Part shown: piece by piece, positions 37,736 through 46,613 of the stretch
Layout of the letters: each line of letters opens with the position of its first letter
Position numbering within the stretch: position 1 is the first letter of the stretch
Origin: G963674835 sp963674835
GTDB lineage: Bacteria > Planctomycetota > Planctomycetia > Pirellulales > Thermoguttaceae
Direction: 5' to 3'
Assembly (NCBI GenBank): GCA_963674835.2
Contig: CAXXKC010000003.1
Coordinates: forward strand, 868,001 to 932,000
DNA length: 64,000 nt
Translations under genes and position numbers: made by a program
Notes under the pieces: model-generated
Told to the model about the DNA's origin: nothing
The model's database searches: none
The model's input: the letters and a program-made list of their open reading frames with translations, nothing else

Positions 37736-39208
37736 CTAGGCCAGATGTGCTTGCCGTAACGACGCCAGTTGCCGCAATGCCGGCTTCGGGTGTCGCCGCA
37801 GATCGAACAATCCACCGTGCGGAAAACCGTGCGGCTCGAAATCCCGCAACTGGTTCCACAGAATGCCGTACACGTACGGCTTTGCCAGCAGCGGCGGCAG
37901 GTATCGATTCACCCACGCCTGCTGCGACTTCGCGTTCCAGTCCCCCGGCAACAGGGCCGTCCGCCGCTGCGCCAGCAGGTCGGCATGCGACGCGCTCGGT
38001 ACCGTGATCGACAGATACAACGGGGCCCCCAAAATGCTCCAGTAGTCCAGCAGCCGACTGAACTCCAACGGGTCGCGCTGCGCCGTTCCGCCGCTGGCAT
38101 ACCCCACGTTCAACTCCAGCATCACCCCGCTGACCCCCAACCCCGCCCGAACCAGCGCGTCGGCGAAATGCAACGGCGGCAGATCGTTCCTTCGCTGCGT
38201 CAAATACTCGCCCCAAGGACGATCGAACGAGATGATTGCCTCCGCGTCACCGTCGTTGGCATGAACCAGCTCGACCGACCGCGCCGTCAGCCGCACCTTC
38301 TCCTCTTCCGTCAACGACAGCACATCCGCCGTATTCATGCGCCCGGCGCAAACCCACACGTCGACCTTTCCACGGTACCGGCGCACCGCCGCCGCCACGA
38401 ACTCCCCCGCAAAGTCGACGATCGTGTCGAAGTCTCCCTCGCACATATACAGCCAGTCCGGCAGACTGTGATCGTCGAACAGTAACAGCGGCCCGGCCAG
38501 TACGCGCAATCCGTGCGCCCGGCACCAATCCATCTGCTTATCGCTCACACTCCAATCCAGCCTGCCTTCGCTCGTCTGGATCTCGCGCCACACCAACGGC
38601 ACGCAGGCCGCATTGAATGTCTCCAAATACTGCTGCGCCGTGTGTTCGTCCAAAGGCGATAGGCCCAGATTCGCGCCCAGAAGGCAACCCAACCGGTCCG
38701 AAAGCCGCCTCCGCACCGCCAATGCCTGCTCCGCGTAGCACCCCGTCAGCCGATCCCCAATCTCCACCGCGCGCCGAATCACCTCGTCGGCCAACGCGAT
38801 GGACTGCTCCGACGATGGTTGGCCGACCACCGCCTGGCTGAACAACTGCGTCGCCTCCGCCAATTCGGTGCGCACCCCCGGCGGCACTTCCAGCCCCTGA
38901 ATCTCCCAATCGGCCAACTGGTTGCGAACCTGGCTCATCTTGCCCCGGGCAAGCTCCAGCGGCAGCCGATACGGCTCCGCCCGCTCCATGAGCGTCCCCG
39001 TCGAGAGCATCAGATCGCCGTGGCCTTCGATCGGCCACAAGATATTCAAGTTCCCCGAGTCGGCAACCGCCCGCTCCAACACCAACTCGCCGTTCTCTTG
39101 ACGCGTCTCAACGTGCCACGGAACGCGGTCCAAACCAGTCAAATACGCGCGACCGATCGTCTCTTCCGACAAACGATCGCGGGGAATAGTAAACCGCATC
39201 AGGCCCAT
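37736..39208 (-). CDS. GH10 xylanase-like protein lacking the acid/base glutamate
   Basis: About 490 residues, no signal peptide. The C-terminal half follows the GH10 barrel: FNAACVPLVWREIQTSEGRLDW, LLFDDHSLPDWLY and the strand-7 region LELNVG. The strand-4 motif, normally WDVVNE, reads VDVWVCAGRMN, so the acid/base glutamate is gone; the strand-7 ELD is ELN. The enzyme is probably not a standard xylanase. The N-terminal 180 residues are specific. Start choices: GTG 39226, ATG 39208, ATG 39199; 39208 has GGAG 12 nt upstream. Confidence 0.75.
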   Translation of the reverse strand: MGLMRFTIPRDRLSEETIGRAYLTGLDRVPWHVETRQENGELVLERAVADSGNLNILWPIEGHGDLMLSTGTLMERAEPYRLPLELARGKMSQVRNQLADWEIQGLEVPPGVRTELAEATQLFSQAVVGQPSSEQSIALADEVIRRAVEIGDRLTGCYAEQALAVRRRLSDRLGCLLGANLGLSPLDEHTAQQYLETFNAACVPLVWREIQTSEGRLDWSVSDKQMDWCRAHGLRVLAGPLLLFDDHSLPDWLYMCEGDFDTIVDFAGEFVAAAVRRYRGKVDVWVCAGRMNTADVLSLTEEEKVRLTARSVELVHANDGDAEAIISFDRPWGEYLTQRRNDLPPLHFADALVRAGLGVSGVMLELNVGYASGGTAQRDPLEFSRLLDYWSILGAPLYLSITVPSASHADLLAQRRTALLPGDWNAKSQQAWVNRYLPPLLAKPYVYGILWNQLRDFEPHGFPHGGLFDLRRHPKPALRQLASLRQAHLA

Positions 39209-39588
39209 CAGGACGCCGCTCTCCACACACCGGAACGCACCCAGGGGAGCGCCTCACGGACACTGCTGCGAGCGCACTGTCCACACGTGCCGCGCGTCCT
39301 ACTTTCTTGCTGGCCGCCGCGCCGGCACGACATCCCCTATAGGAGTCTATCCAACCAGCACGCCGGTTTCAATTCCCGGACGCTGGTCAAGCCTGCCCCA
39401 CCTTGCTATATTTCCCTGACTCTGGAACGCATTTCACGCCCGCGCGGCGTGCAAATCGCTTTCCCCAACGGTGGAAACCCACCGCCGGCACGCTCCAGTC
39501 CAGTGCCACTCGCACTCGACACGCCACTTTGTCGGCGGCCCTCGGCGATTGCTTGCTTCGTTGACCTGTACTGAGGAGGATCTCATTT
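39209..39588. other. Divergent region before purC with diverged repeat
   Basis: About 380 bp. It contains a diverged structured repeat (39425-39515) and an AT-richer patch TTGCTATATTTCC near 39400. No clear promoter for purC was found. Confidence 0.45.
39425..39515 (-). repeat. Diverged structured ~90-bp repeat (copy 7)
   Basis: On the minus strand it aligns without gaps to the other copies, starting at the palindrome-like GTGCGAGTGGCAC (39503-39515). About 60 percent of the core is retained. Orientation as in all copies, although the nearest downstream gene (purC) is on the plus strand. Confidence 0.55.
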
Positions 39589-40476
39589 ATGGCCAGCCCA
39601 GTCGTATTGGAAACGACCATCCCCGATTTGCCCGTCCGTCGAGGCAAAGTACGCGACATATACGACTTGGGCGACCGGCTCCTCCTGGTCAGCACGGACC
39701 GCATCAGCGCCTTTGATTGGATCCTGCCCAGCGGCATCCCCTCCAAGGGCCGTGTGCTCACCCAAATCTCCGCCTTTTGGTTCGACCGTCTGCAGGAACC
39801 CAATCATCTGATCACCACCGATATCGACCAGATGGACCTCCCGCCCCAGGCTGACCGTGCCGCCCTCGCCGGGCGAACCACGCTTTGCCGCAAGACCCAG
39901 GTCGTCCCGATCGAGTGCGTCGTGCGCGGATACCTCGCCGGCTCCGGCTGGAAGGAATACCGCGCCGACGGAACCGTCTGCGGCATCGAACTCCCCACGG
40001 GCCTCGTCCAGAGCTCCCCCCTTCCCGAGCCAATCTTCACCCCAGCCACGAAGGCCGAGTCGGGCCACGACGAAAACATCTCCTACGACCGGATGGTCGA
40101 CATCGTCGGCGCCGACGTGGCCGAGCAACTCCGCCGCCGCAGTCTCGAGATCTTCCAGCGCGGCGCCGAGTATGCCCGCCAGCAAGGCATCATCATCGCC
40201 GACACCAAGTTCGAATGGGGACTCGTCGACGACCAGATCCTCCTCATCGACGAAGTGATGACCCCCGACAGCTCCCGCTTCTGGCCCGCCGATCAGTACG
40301 AGCCCGGACGCAGCCAGCCCTCCTTCGACAAACAGTTCGTCCGCGACTGGCTCGAAACGACCGACTGGGACAAGAACAGCCCACCCCCCGCCCTGCCCGG
40401 CGACGTCATCCAAAAAACCCGCCAAAAATACCTCGACGCCTACCAGCGCCTCACCGGCCACCCCCTCCCCGACTGA
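39589..40476 (+). CDS. purC: Phosphoribosylaminoimidazole-succinocarboxamide synthase (SAICAR synthetase)
   Basis: Purine synthesis step joining aspartate to CAIR. It has 295 residues, the long form common in many bacteria. Signature runs: [18 protein letters not shown] near the N-terminus, [33 protein letters not shown], and [12 protein letters not shown]. The start has a strong AGGAGG 9 nt upstream. It is not part of a pur cluster here; its neighbours are a GH10-like gene and aroC. Confidence 0.97.
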   Translation: MASPVVLETTIPDLPVRRGKVRDIYDLGDRLLLVSTDRISAFDWILPSGIPSKGRVLTQISAFWFDRLQEPNHLITTDIDQMDLPPQADRAALAGRTTLCRKTQVVPIECVVRGYLAGSGWKEYRADGTVCGIELPTGLVQSSPLPEPIFTPATKAESGHDENISYDRMVDIVGADVAEQLRRRSLEIFQRGAEYARQQGIIIADTKFEWGLVDDQILLIDEVMTPDSSRFWPADQYEPGRSQPSFDKQFVRDWLETTDWDKNSPPPALPGDVIQKTRQKYLDAYQRLTGHPLPD

Positions 40477-40500
40477 CGCGTCCCACCTCCCCTACCACCC

Positions 40501-40524
40501 CGTAGGTTATGCTTCCGCATAACA
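40501..40524. repeat. TTATGC-hairpin repeat (copy 3)
   Basis: GTTATGC (40506-40512), TTCC loop, GCATAAC (40517-40523): perfect 7-bp stem, preceded by CGTAG. This intact copy shows what the split copy at 41934-42107 looked like before insertion. Confidence 0.85.
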
Positions 40525-40621
40525 CGGATCCCGCGCACTCACTCCACCACACCGCTCCCCGCGCGCCCCGCCCAAACCGCCCTACCCCCAAACGGCCCCT
40601 ATCGATAAAATCGAGACACTC

Positions 40622-40718
40622 CTACGGTGGGCCGAGACATTCGTAGGGTGGGCCGAGCGCAGCGAGCCCCACCAGCCAACTACGGTTAAGTGCGACACGC
40701 ACTCGGTGCGACACGCAC
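40622..40718. repeat. Repeat cluster upstream of aroC
   Basis: From left to right: a truncated GTGGGCCGAG repeat (40622-40637), a full one (40642-40673), and a truncated structured repeat carrying two tandem palindromes GTGCG-ACA-CGCAC (40690-40702 and 40706-40718). The second palindrome ends 31 bp before the aroC start. Confidence 0.75.
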
Positions 40719-40749
40719 CAGCCCAACTTATCACGAAGTCAAACCGACC

Positions 40750-41889
40750 ATGCTACGCTACTGGACCGCCGGCGAATCCCACGGCAAGGCCCTGCTGGCC
40801 CTCGTCGATGGCTTTCCCGCCGGCGTCGAACTCGCCACCGAACCAATCGACGCCGAACTCAAACGCCGCCAGGGTGGCTACGGACGCGGCGGCCGCCAAC
40901 GCATCGAATCCGACCAGATCGACATCCTCACCGGCATCTGGCACGGCAAGAGCCTCGGCAGCCCGATCGCCCTGCTGCTTCCCAACAAGGACTACAAGCT
41001 GGAGCGAATGGAGGATCTCGATCGCCCCCGCCCCGGCCACGGCGACTTGAGCGGCTCCATGAAGTACCTCGGCTCGGTCCGCGCGATCCTCGAACGCGCC
41101 AGCGCTCGCGAAACGGCCGTCCGCGTCGCCGCCGGCGCCCTGGCCAAACAGCTCCTCAGCCCCTTCGGCATCACGGCTTTCGCCTATGTCGTCGAACTCG
41201 GCCCTATCCGCATCGACCCCCAACCCGGCTCCCTCGACCAGCAACTCGCCCTTCGCCAGTCCAGCTCCATCTACTCGCTCAACCCCGACCAGGACGGCCA
41301 AGTCGAGGCCCTCATCGACCGCTGCCAGAAGCAAGGCGACACCCTCGGCGGCATCGTCGAAGTCCGCGTCGAAGGCCTCCCCTTCGGACTCGGCACCCAC
41401 GCCCAATGGGACCAGAAACTCGACGGCCGCCTCGCCCAGGCGGTCATGGCCATCCAGGCGATCAAAGGGGTCGAAATCGGACTGGGCTTCGAGGCCGCTC
41501 GCCGCCCGGGCTCCGAAGTCCACGACCCGATCCAATTCGATCCCGACCAGGTCGACCGCCCGTCGCTCGGTTTCGTGCGTCCCTCGAACAACGCCGGCGG
41601 CCTCGAAGCCGGCATGACCAACGCCCAGCCGCTCGTCCTCCGTGCGGCCATGAAACCCATTAGCACCTTGGCCAAGCCCCTGGAATCCGTCGACCTCCGC
41701 AGCCGTCGGCCCGAGTCGGCTTCCTACGAGCGAAGCGACGTCTGCGCCGTTTCCGCAGCCAGCGTAGTCGTCGAAAACGTAGTCGCCTTCGAAGTCGCCT
41801 GCGCCTTGGTCGACAAGTTCGGCGGCGACAGCCTCACCGAAATGCAGGCCCGCTACCAACTATTCTCCAACATGGCCCGAAACCACTAA
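40750..41889 (+). CDS. aroC: Chorismate synthase
   Basis: Last step of the shikimate pathway, using FMN. It has 379 residues with the family signatures GESHGKALLALVDGFPAG, RPGHGDLSGSMKY and FVRPSNNAGGLEAGMTNAQP; the basic active-site run RRPGSEVHDP is present. The ATG at 40750 gives the expected N-terminus (MLRYWTAGESHG); the ribosome site is poor, and upstream is a cluster of repeats. A CACAGCCG/CGGCTGTG hairpin follows the TAA. Confidence 0.96.
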   Translation: MLRYWTAGESHGKALLALVDGFPAGVELATEPIDAELKRRQGGYGRGGRQRIESDQIDILTGIWHGKSLGSPIALLLPNKDYKLERMEDLDRPRPGHGDLSGSMKYLGSVRAILERASARETAVRVAAGALAKQLLSPFGITAFAYVVELGPIRIDPQPGSLDQQLALRQSSSIYSLNPDQDGQVEALIDRCQKQGDTLGGIVEVRVEGLPFGLGTHAQWDQKLDGRLAQAVMAIQAIKGVEIGLGFEAARRPGSEVHDPIQFDPDQVDRPSLGFVRPSNNAGGLEAGMTNAQPLVLRAAMKPISTLAKPLESVDLRSRRPESASYERSDVCAVSAASVVVENVVAFEVACALVDKFGGDSLTEMQARYQLFSNMARNH

Positions 41890-41891
41890 CC

Positions 41892-41918
41892 CATGTAGCA
41901 CAGCCGCCCCCGGCTGTG
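41892..41918. repeat. CACAGCCG/CGGCTGTG hairpin repeat (copy 3)
   Basis: Starts two bases after the aroC stop codon. Perfect 8-bp stem, CCCC loop. Possibly an RNA 3'-end stabiliser or weak terminator. Confidence 0.8.
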
Positions 41919-41933
41919 AAAACCCACGCACCC

Positions 41934-42107
41934 GTAGGTTATGCTTCAGCCACCCCTTTCAACATGGTGTCGTTTTTCCCGAGGAATTCGCAGCTAGCAT
42001 CGGCCAGAGGAAACAGCCATCGACAATATCGAATTTCGTTTCTCCCGGTGATTTGCCAGCTAGCGTTGCTTTCATGTTGAAAGGGGTGGTTATGCTTCAG
42101 CATAACA
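41934..42107. repeat. TTATGC-hairpin repeat split by the MITE-like element (copy 4)
   Basis: Left part GTAGGTTATGCTTCAG and right part TTATGCTTCAGCATAAC, separated by the 140-bp element. The insertion fell in the loop/3' arm of the hairpin. Confidence 0.8.
41950..42089. mobile_element. 140-bp miniature inverted-repeat element (MITE-like)
   Basis: Perfect 17-bp terminal inverted repeats CCACCCCTTTCAACATG (41950-41966) and CATGTTGAAAGGGGTGG (42073-42089). The interior is AT-richer than its surroundings and has no coding capacity. Both flanks carry TTATGCTTCAG (41939-41949 and 42090-42100), an 11-bp direct duplication. Removing the element and one duplicate restores the hairpin GGTTATGC-TTCA-GCATAAC seen elsewhere. 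CAGCTAGC occurs twice inside (41991-41998, 42057-42064). A non-autonomous transposon is the best explanation; no transposase lies in the window. Confidence 0.82.
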
Positions 42108-42135
42108 CCCACTGAAAACCCTCCGAGGAACACGG

Positions 42136-43461
42136 ATGTTCCACCTCTACGACCAGACGCGACGCCGCATCAGCATCGCACTGTTCGTTCTCCTGGCCCT
42201 CGTGCCGACCGCGGCCGTGCTGGCCTGCGCCCTCTGGCTCAACACCGACGCCCACGTGCAATCCGAGGCCGCCCACCTCGGCCGCCAACTGGGCCTCAGC
42301 GTGACCGTCAAGGCCATCCGTCACCTCACGCCCTCAAAAACCATCTACGAAGGCGTCCAGCTCGCCGATCCCGAGACCGGTCGCGCCATCTTCTCTTGCA
42401 GCCAGCTCGAAGCCCTCTGGAGAAGCGAGACCGACGACGCCGGCAACCCCCAGCCATCGCTCCTCCTCTCGGCCACCGAAGCCCAGCTCGACGCAGACCA
42501 CTCTCAACAGGCTTGGCTCGCCCTGCAGCGCTTTCTCACCCGGCAAACCGTCTCGGCCGACATCGACCTCCAGTTCTCCGCCGCCAGTCTCGCGCTGCAA
42601 GCGCCCGCCGGGCCGCACGCATTGCAGGACGTCCAGATTCGCTTCCGCAGCGCCCCCAGCGAGACCTGGGCCGATCTCCACTTTCGCCTCGCACAGACCG
42701 ACATGCCCGACCCCGTGCGCCTCTGCGCATGGCGCGATCGCAAGTCCACACCACCCGGAACCGGCCTATTGCTCGATACCGGCCGCAGCACCATCCCTTG
42801 CAGCCTGCTGCCGTCCTGCCTGGCCGTCTCCGATCTCTTCGGCCCGCAGAGCCTCGCCCAAATCTACCTCCAAGCCAGTCAGACCGAGCAAGGTTGGACC
42901 GGCCAGGCCAAAGCCCAGCTCTGGCGCGTCGATCTCGACCGCCTCGTCACCGGCCGACTTCCCCACACGCTCCACGGACTGGGGCAAATCGCCATCGATT
43001 CGGCCCAGTTCAGCCAAGGCCGCCTGACCCAGCTTCAAGGAAACCTCCAAGCCCCCGGCGGCCAGCTCAGCGCCTCCTTCCTGGACGCCGCTTCCCAATG
43101 GCTCAACCTCCAGAAGACTGGCGACGCGGGCCCCGCCCCTCCCGATGCCCGATCACTCGTCACCTACAGCGATCTGGCCGTCGGCTTCCTCATCGACGAT
43201 CACGGCCTTCAGATCTGGGGCCGCACGCCCACGGCTCCCATCCTCAGCGGACCGCAAGGCCCGCTGCTCAGCCAGACGGCCGCCAGCCAGCAGCCCATGC
43301 CCGTGGCGTCCCTGCTCAACACCCTATTCCCCATGGCCCGCGTTCAGGTCCCCGCCTCGCACCAGGCTCAATCGCTCCTCTCCCGACTCCCCTGCCCTGT
43401 CCCGGCCGACTCCGAACCTCAGGTCGCCACCAAACCCTCCACCGACTCCATCCGCCGTTGA
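42136..43461 (+). CDS. AsmA-like single-pass membrane protein, hypothetical
   Basis: 441 residues. One N-terminal membrane segment (about 14-34: ALFVLLALVPTAAVLACALWL) anchors a large beta-rich extracytoplasmic domain with a GLSVTVKAIRHLTPSKTIYEG start, reminiscent of AsmA/DUF-type proteins (similarity weak). No catalytic motif. CGAGGA lies 6 nt before the ATG. It sits directly downstream of the MITE-like insertion, which may carry or disrupt its promoter. Confidence 0.7.
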   Translation: MFHLYDQTRRRISIALFVLLALVPTAAVLACALWLNTDAHVQSEAAHLGRQLGLSVTVKAIRHLTPSKTIYEGVQLADPETGRAIFSCSQLEALWRSETDDAGNPQPSLLLSATEAQLDADHSQQAWLALQRFLTRQTVSADIDLQFSAASLALQAPAGPHALQDVQIRFRSAPSETWADLHFRLAQTDMPDPVRLCAWRDRKSTPPGTGLLLDTGRSTIPCSLLPSCLAVSDLFGPQSLAQIYLQASQTEQGWTGQAKAQLWRVDLDRLVTGRLPHTLHGLGQIAIDSAQFSQGRLTQLQGNLQAPGGQLSASFLDAASQWLNLQKTGDAGPAPPDARSLVTYSDLAVGFLIDDHGLQIWGRTPTAPILSGPQGPLLSQTAASQQPMPVASLLNTLFPMARVQVPASHQAQSLLSRLPCPVPADSEPQVATKPSTDSIRR

Positions 43462-43470
43462 ACAAAGAAA

Positions 43471-43525
43471 CTCCCCTCGCCTGCTTGCGCGAGAGGGGTC
43501 TCACGGTGAGGGCACGCTGCTTACT
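43471..43525. repeat. CTCCCCTCGCC...GAGAGGGG-type repeat (copy 2)
   Basis: An inverted repeat CCCCTCGC-...-GCGAGAGGGG followed by GTGAGGGCACGCTGCTTACTGACGAGG. It lies between the convergent AsmA-like and ccsA genes. Confidence 0.65.
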
Positions 43526-43543
43526 GACGAGGCCTTCAAGCCC

Positions 43544-46363
43544 CTACGTCCCCGCCGACTCCGCATGCCGGTTCTTTTCCAACTCATACCGCACGGCAGG
43601 CGGCACGATCAGCAGCCAGTTCAGCGCCACGCACAGCAACACATAGCGCCCGCCTCCCGCGCCGCCCCCGTAGCTGTGCAGCCCGCTACCCAACCAGTAG
43701 TTCACGCCGTACCACGCCATCAGGATCGACGTCGCGCCCACGACCGATCCCACCGCCAGCCCAAAATTCCCAAACCAGCCGGCGAATCGCCCGTGCAACA
43801 CGGCCAGGTAGATCAGCAGCGAAACCAGCGCCCATACCTCCTTCGAATCCCAGCTCCAGAAACGACCCCACGCCACGTCGGCCCACAGCCCGCCCAAAAT
43901 CGTCCCCGCCGCCAGCAACAGCACGGCCACCTGGATCGACTTGTACATGAACGTCCCTAACGTCGCACACTGCTCCGGCGCCCGCCGCCCCAACGGCCCG
44001 TGCGGCGCCGGCCCGGCAGGCCGATGCCCCTCAGGCAGCTCTTCCGTCAGCGGCTCGCGATAGGTCCCGAACAAGTAGTATCCCAACGCGATATTCCCCA
44101 GCCCCCATGCCAGCGCGCCGGCCCCGTAGCTCGCCGTGATCGTCAGCACGTGCAGCGTCAACCAGAAGTTGTCTCGCAGCACCGGCATCAATGGGTTGAT
44201 GTCCTTGTCCAACACCGGCGCAAAGTAGGCCACCAGCGCCGTCAGTACGCCCACCGACGCCCCCGCCAACGCGAACGGCTTCCGAGCGACCGCCTGCTCC
44301 AACGGCTTTCGAATACCCGTCCTCGCCAGCGTGCCGGGTATCATCGCCAACCCCGCCAGTCCTGCCAGCACGGCCCGCGGCACATACCACATGGCCGACG
44401 CCAGCATCAGGATGCCCACCAGCCACACCGTCACATCGTTCAGCGTCGGCACCGACGTACCCACCGACGTCCGCGGCCAAAGCGCCACGATCGTATACCC
44501 GTTTCCCGCGCCGTACTTCGTCCGCGCCAACCACTCGAACACCATCAGCGCCATACCAATCCGCGGCACCAGCATCGCCCAGCCCAGCCGATCCCACCAC
44601 CCCGACGGCATCAGCGCCAACTGCGGGTCGCTCAGCGGCCCCGCCTCCCAGGTCAACGGAATCGCCGACAGCCGCCACGCGCTTCGCAGCCCCGGCCAGA
44701 CAATCGGCGCCACCGCGAACGCCGCCCCCAACAGCGACACCACCAGCGCCACGAACATCACCGTTTCGAACATGTTCGTCACCGGCGCCCAACCGGTGAT
44801 GATCACCCGCAGCACGAACCCATAGATCGTGAGAAGCTGCGCCGCCACCAGCACTGCCATCCCCAGCCAAAACATCGGCTTCCGCAGCACGCCGAACGCC
44901 AGCCCGAAACAAACCAGCGCTCCCACGCCCACCGCACACGACCAGAAGAATGGCTCGAACTCGTAATAGTGCACCTCGGCCCACATCGCGTCCGGCGCAG
45001 GGTAGGCCGTCACCGCCAGCAACGCCTCGTCCCGCTGCTCGATCGGCAACTCCCGTCTCAGCGGTTCCACCTCTTCGCCCAGCGTCCTCAACGATGCAGC
45101 CAATTGCTTCATGGCCCCGTTGAACTGTTCCGCCCGTTGCGAGCTGCCGCGATCCACATACGCCGCCGCCGCCTCGCGGTACGCCTTGCGCACCTCGTCG
45201 ACCGTCTTCTTCGGATATCCCGCCAGCAACGAATCCGAACCGTCCAGCAGCGCCGGCAAACTGAGCCACGGTTGCGCCTCGTTTGCCGTATCCCGTTTCT
45301 CCTCCAGCGCCGCCGGATTCAGCGCCGGCACCAGCCGCAACGTCATCCCGCTGTCATACAGGGCAATCTGCGCCTCGTTCGCCTCCCGCGCCATCTCGGC
45401 CATCTGCACCGCCACCGCGTGCATCCGCGACCGCACCCGCTTCAACTGCGTCTCGCTCCAGTCCTTCGGCGGATTGGCAAACAACCGCCGATCGTGCTCG
45501 GCAAATGCCTTGGCCAGCGCCGCGGTCGACTCTTTCAGCGTCACCGCCAACGGCTCCGCCTTCGCCGGCGTCGAATCTCCCTGCTTCGCCAGATCGATCA
45601 GCTTCTGCAGCGAATCCTCCGCCTCGCTGACCAGCTTCATCGTCGAGCTGCGTGAATCCGCCTCGCTGATCCCCTGAATATCGCTTCCCACCGCGTTCCA
45701 AATCTTCACCAGCCCGCTCAACCGCTCGACGAACAACCCGCGCTCGTCCGACACCCCGCCCGGCTTGAACGTCAACAGACGAAACCGCCGATACGCATCG
45801 AGCAATTCGTTCAGCCGCACATCCAAGTCATCGGCAACATACTTCGTCCCATTCGCTTCCGCCTGCCGGCGTTTCACAGCCGCATCCGCCAGCCGCATCT
45901 GGATCGCCATCATCCGGCTGTGCACCTGCGCCGGCGACACATACTTCAAATGGTTCCCCTGCGCGTCCAGGCTCGGCAGCCCAAAAACCTCCTTCCGCAG
46001 CGGCTCGTAACCCGCCTTCAGAAAAGGCACCTGCTCCCACCGCTCCGGCTCGACCAGCCAGCTATACAGCAATTCCGCCGCCTTGAACTTCCGCGGCTTC
46101 TCCTCGGGAAACAGCACCTTGCTCCCCGTCGCCCCCGCATCCGCTCCCTCCGCCGGCGCCAATCTCGGATTCGCCCGTCCCGTGATCTTCTCGACCGTCA
46201 GTCGGGCGAACGTGTTCAGCGGCATGATCCGCCCGTCAAAGAAGACCGGCAGGTGCTCCCACGCGCTCCAGTCCAACGCGCGCGGCTTCTCCGCCTCACC
46301 CGCCCGCACAACCGCCGGCGTCAAACCCACAATCAGCAGCAACACGAACTTGCCAAGCGACAT
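43544..46363 (-). CDS. ccsA: Cytochrome c biogenesis protein CcsA with long N-terminal extension
   Basis: A 939-residue membrane protein of system II cytochrome c assembly, which delivers haem to apocytochromes outside the membrane. The CcsA core occupies about residues 480-930 with the tryptophan-rich haem motif WGRFWSWDSKEVWAL (about 832-846) and histidines in LHVLTITASYG and GLHSYGG. The first about 450 residues are an exported, charged, coiled-coil-rich region with signal peptide, not found in ordinary CcsA (about 300-400 residues). The ATG at 46363 has GAGGTGA 5-7 nt upstream. resB lies just upstream on the same strand. Confidence 0.93.
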   Translation of the reverse strand: MSLGKFVLLLIVGLTPAVVRAGEAEKPRALDWSAWEHLPVFFDGRIMPLNTFARLTVEKITGRANPRLAPAEGADAGATGSKVLFPEEKPRKFKAAELLYSWLVEPERWEQVPFLKAGYEPLRKEVFGLPSLDAQGNHLKYVSPAQVHSRMMAIQMRLADAAVKRRQAEANGTKYVADDLDVRLNELLDAYRRFRLLTFKPGGVSDERGLFVERLSGLVKIWNAVGSDIQGISEADSRSSTMKLVSEAEDSLQKLIDLAKQGDSTPAKAEPLAVTLKESTAALAKAFAEHDRRLFANPPKDWSETQLKRVRSRMHAVAVQMAEMAREANEAQIALYDSGMTLRLVPALNPAALEEKRDTANEAQPWLSLPALLDGSDSLLAGYPKKTVDEVRKAYREAAAAYVDRGSSQRAEQFNGAMKQLAASLRTLGEEVEPLRRELPIEQRDEALLAVTAYPAPDAMWAEVHYYEFEPFFWSCAVGVGALVCFGLAFGVLRKPMFWLGMAVLVAAQLLTIYGFVLRVIITGWAPVTNMFETVMFVALVVSLLGAAFAVAPIVWPGLRSAWRLSAIPLTWEAGPLSDPQLALMPSGWWDRLGWAMLVPRIGMALMVFEWLARTKYGAGNGYTIVALWPRTSVGTSVPTLNDVTVWLVGILMLASAMWYVPRAVLAGLAGLAMIPGTLARTGIRKPLEQAVARKPFALAGASVGVLTALVAYFAPVLDKDINPLMPVLRDNFWLTLHVLTITASYGAGALAWGLGNIALGYYLFGTYREPLTEELPEGHRPAGPAPHGPLGRRAPEQCATLGTFMYKSIQVAVLLLAAGTILGGLWADVAWGRFWSWDSKEVWALVSLLIYLAVLHGRFAGWFGNFGLAVGSVVGATSILMAWYGVNYWLGSGLHSYGGGAGGGRYVLLCVALNWLLIVPPAVRYELEKNRHAESAGT

Positions 46364-46613
46364 AAACGTCACCTCAAAAAACCCAAACCTCCCCTCGCCC
46401 GCTCACGGGAGGGCGACTGTGTCAAATGTCAAGGGAGTGAGGGCACACAACCTCCGCTATCAGGCCTCCCAATCAACGCCCCCAACCTATCCCCATCGTT
46501 CCTCCCAACTCAAAGCCCACTTTCGTGGTTTCCCCCTTTCGTGTTTTCGTGTTTTGCCTCTCCCTCAACGCCCCTCGCAACCAAACTCCAAATCACCATT
46601 CTCCCCATGCAAC
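46364..46613. repeat. Repeat-filled gap between resB and ccsA
   Basis: 250 bp with a disrupted CCCCTCGCCCGCTCACGGGAG-type repeat (46390-46475) and, near 46517-46560, pyrimidine-rich TTTCGTGGTTTCC / TTTCGTGTTTTCGTG repeats, also found at 53870-53940. No gene. Confidence 0.6.
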
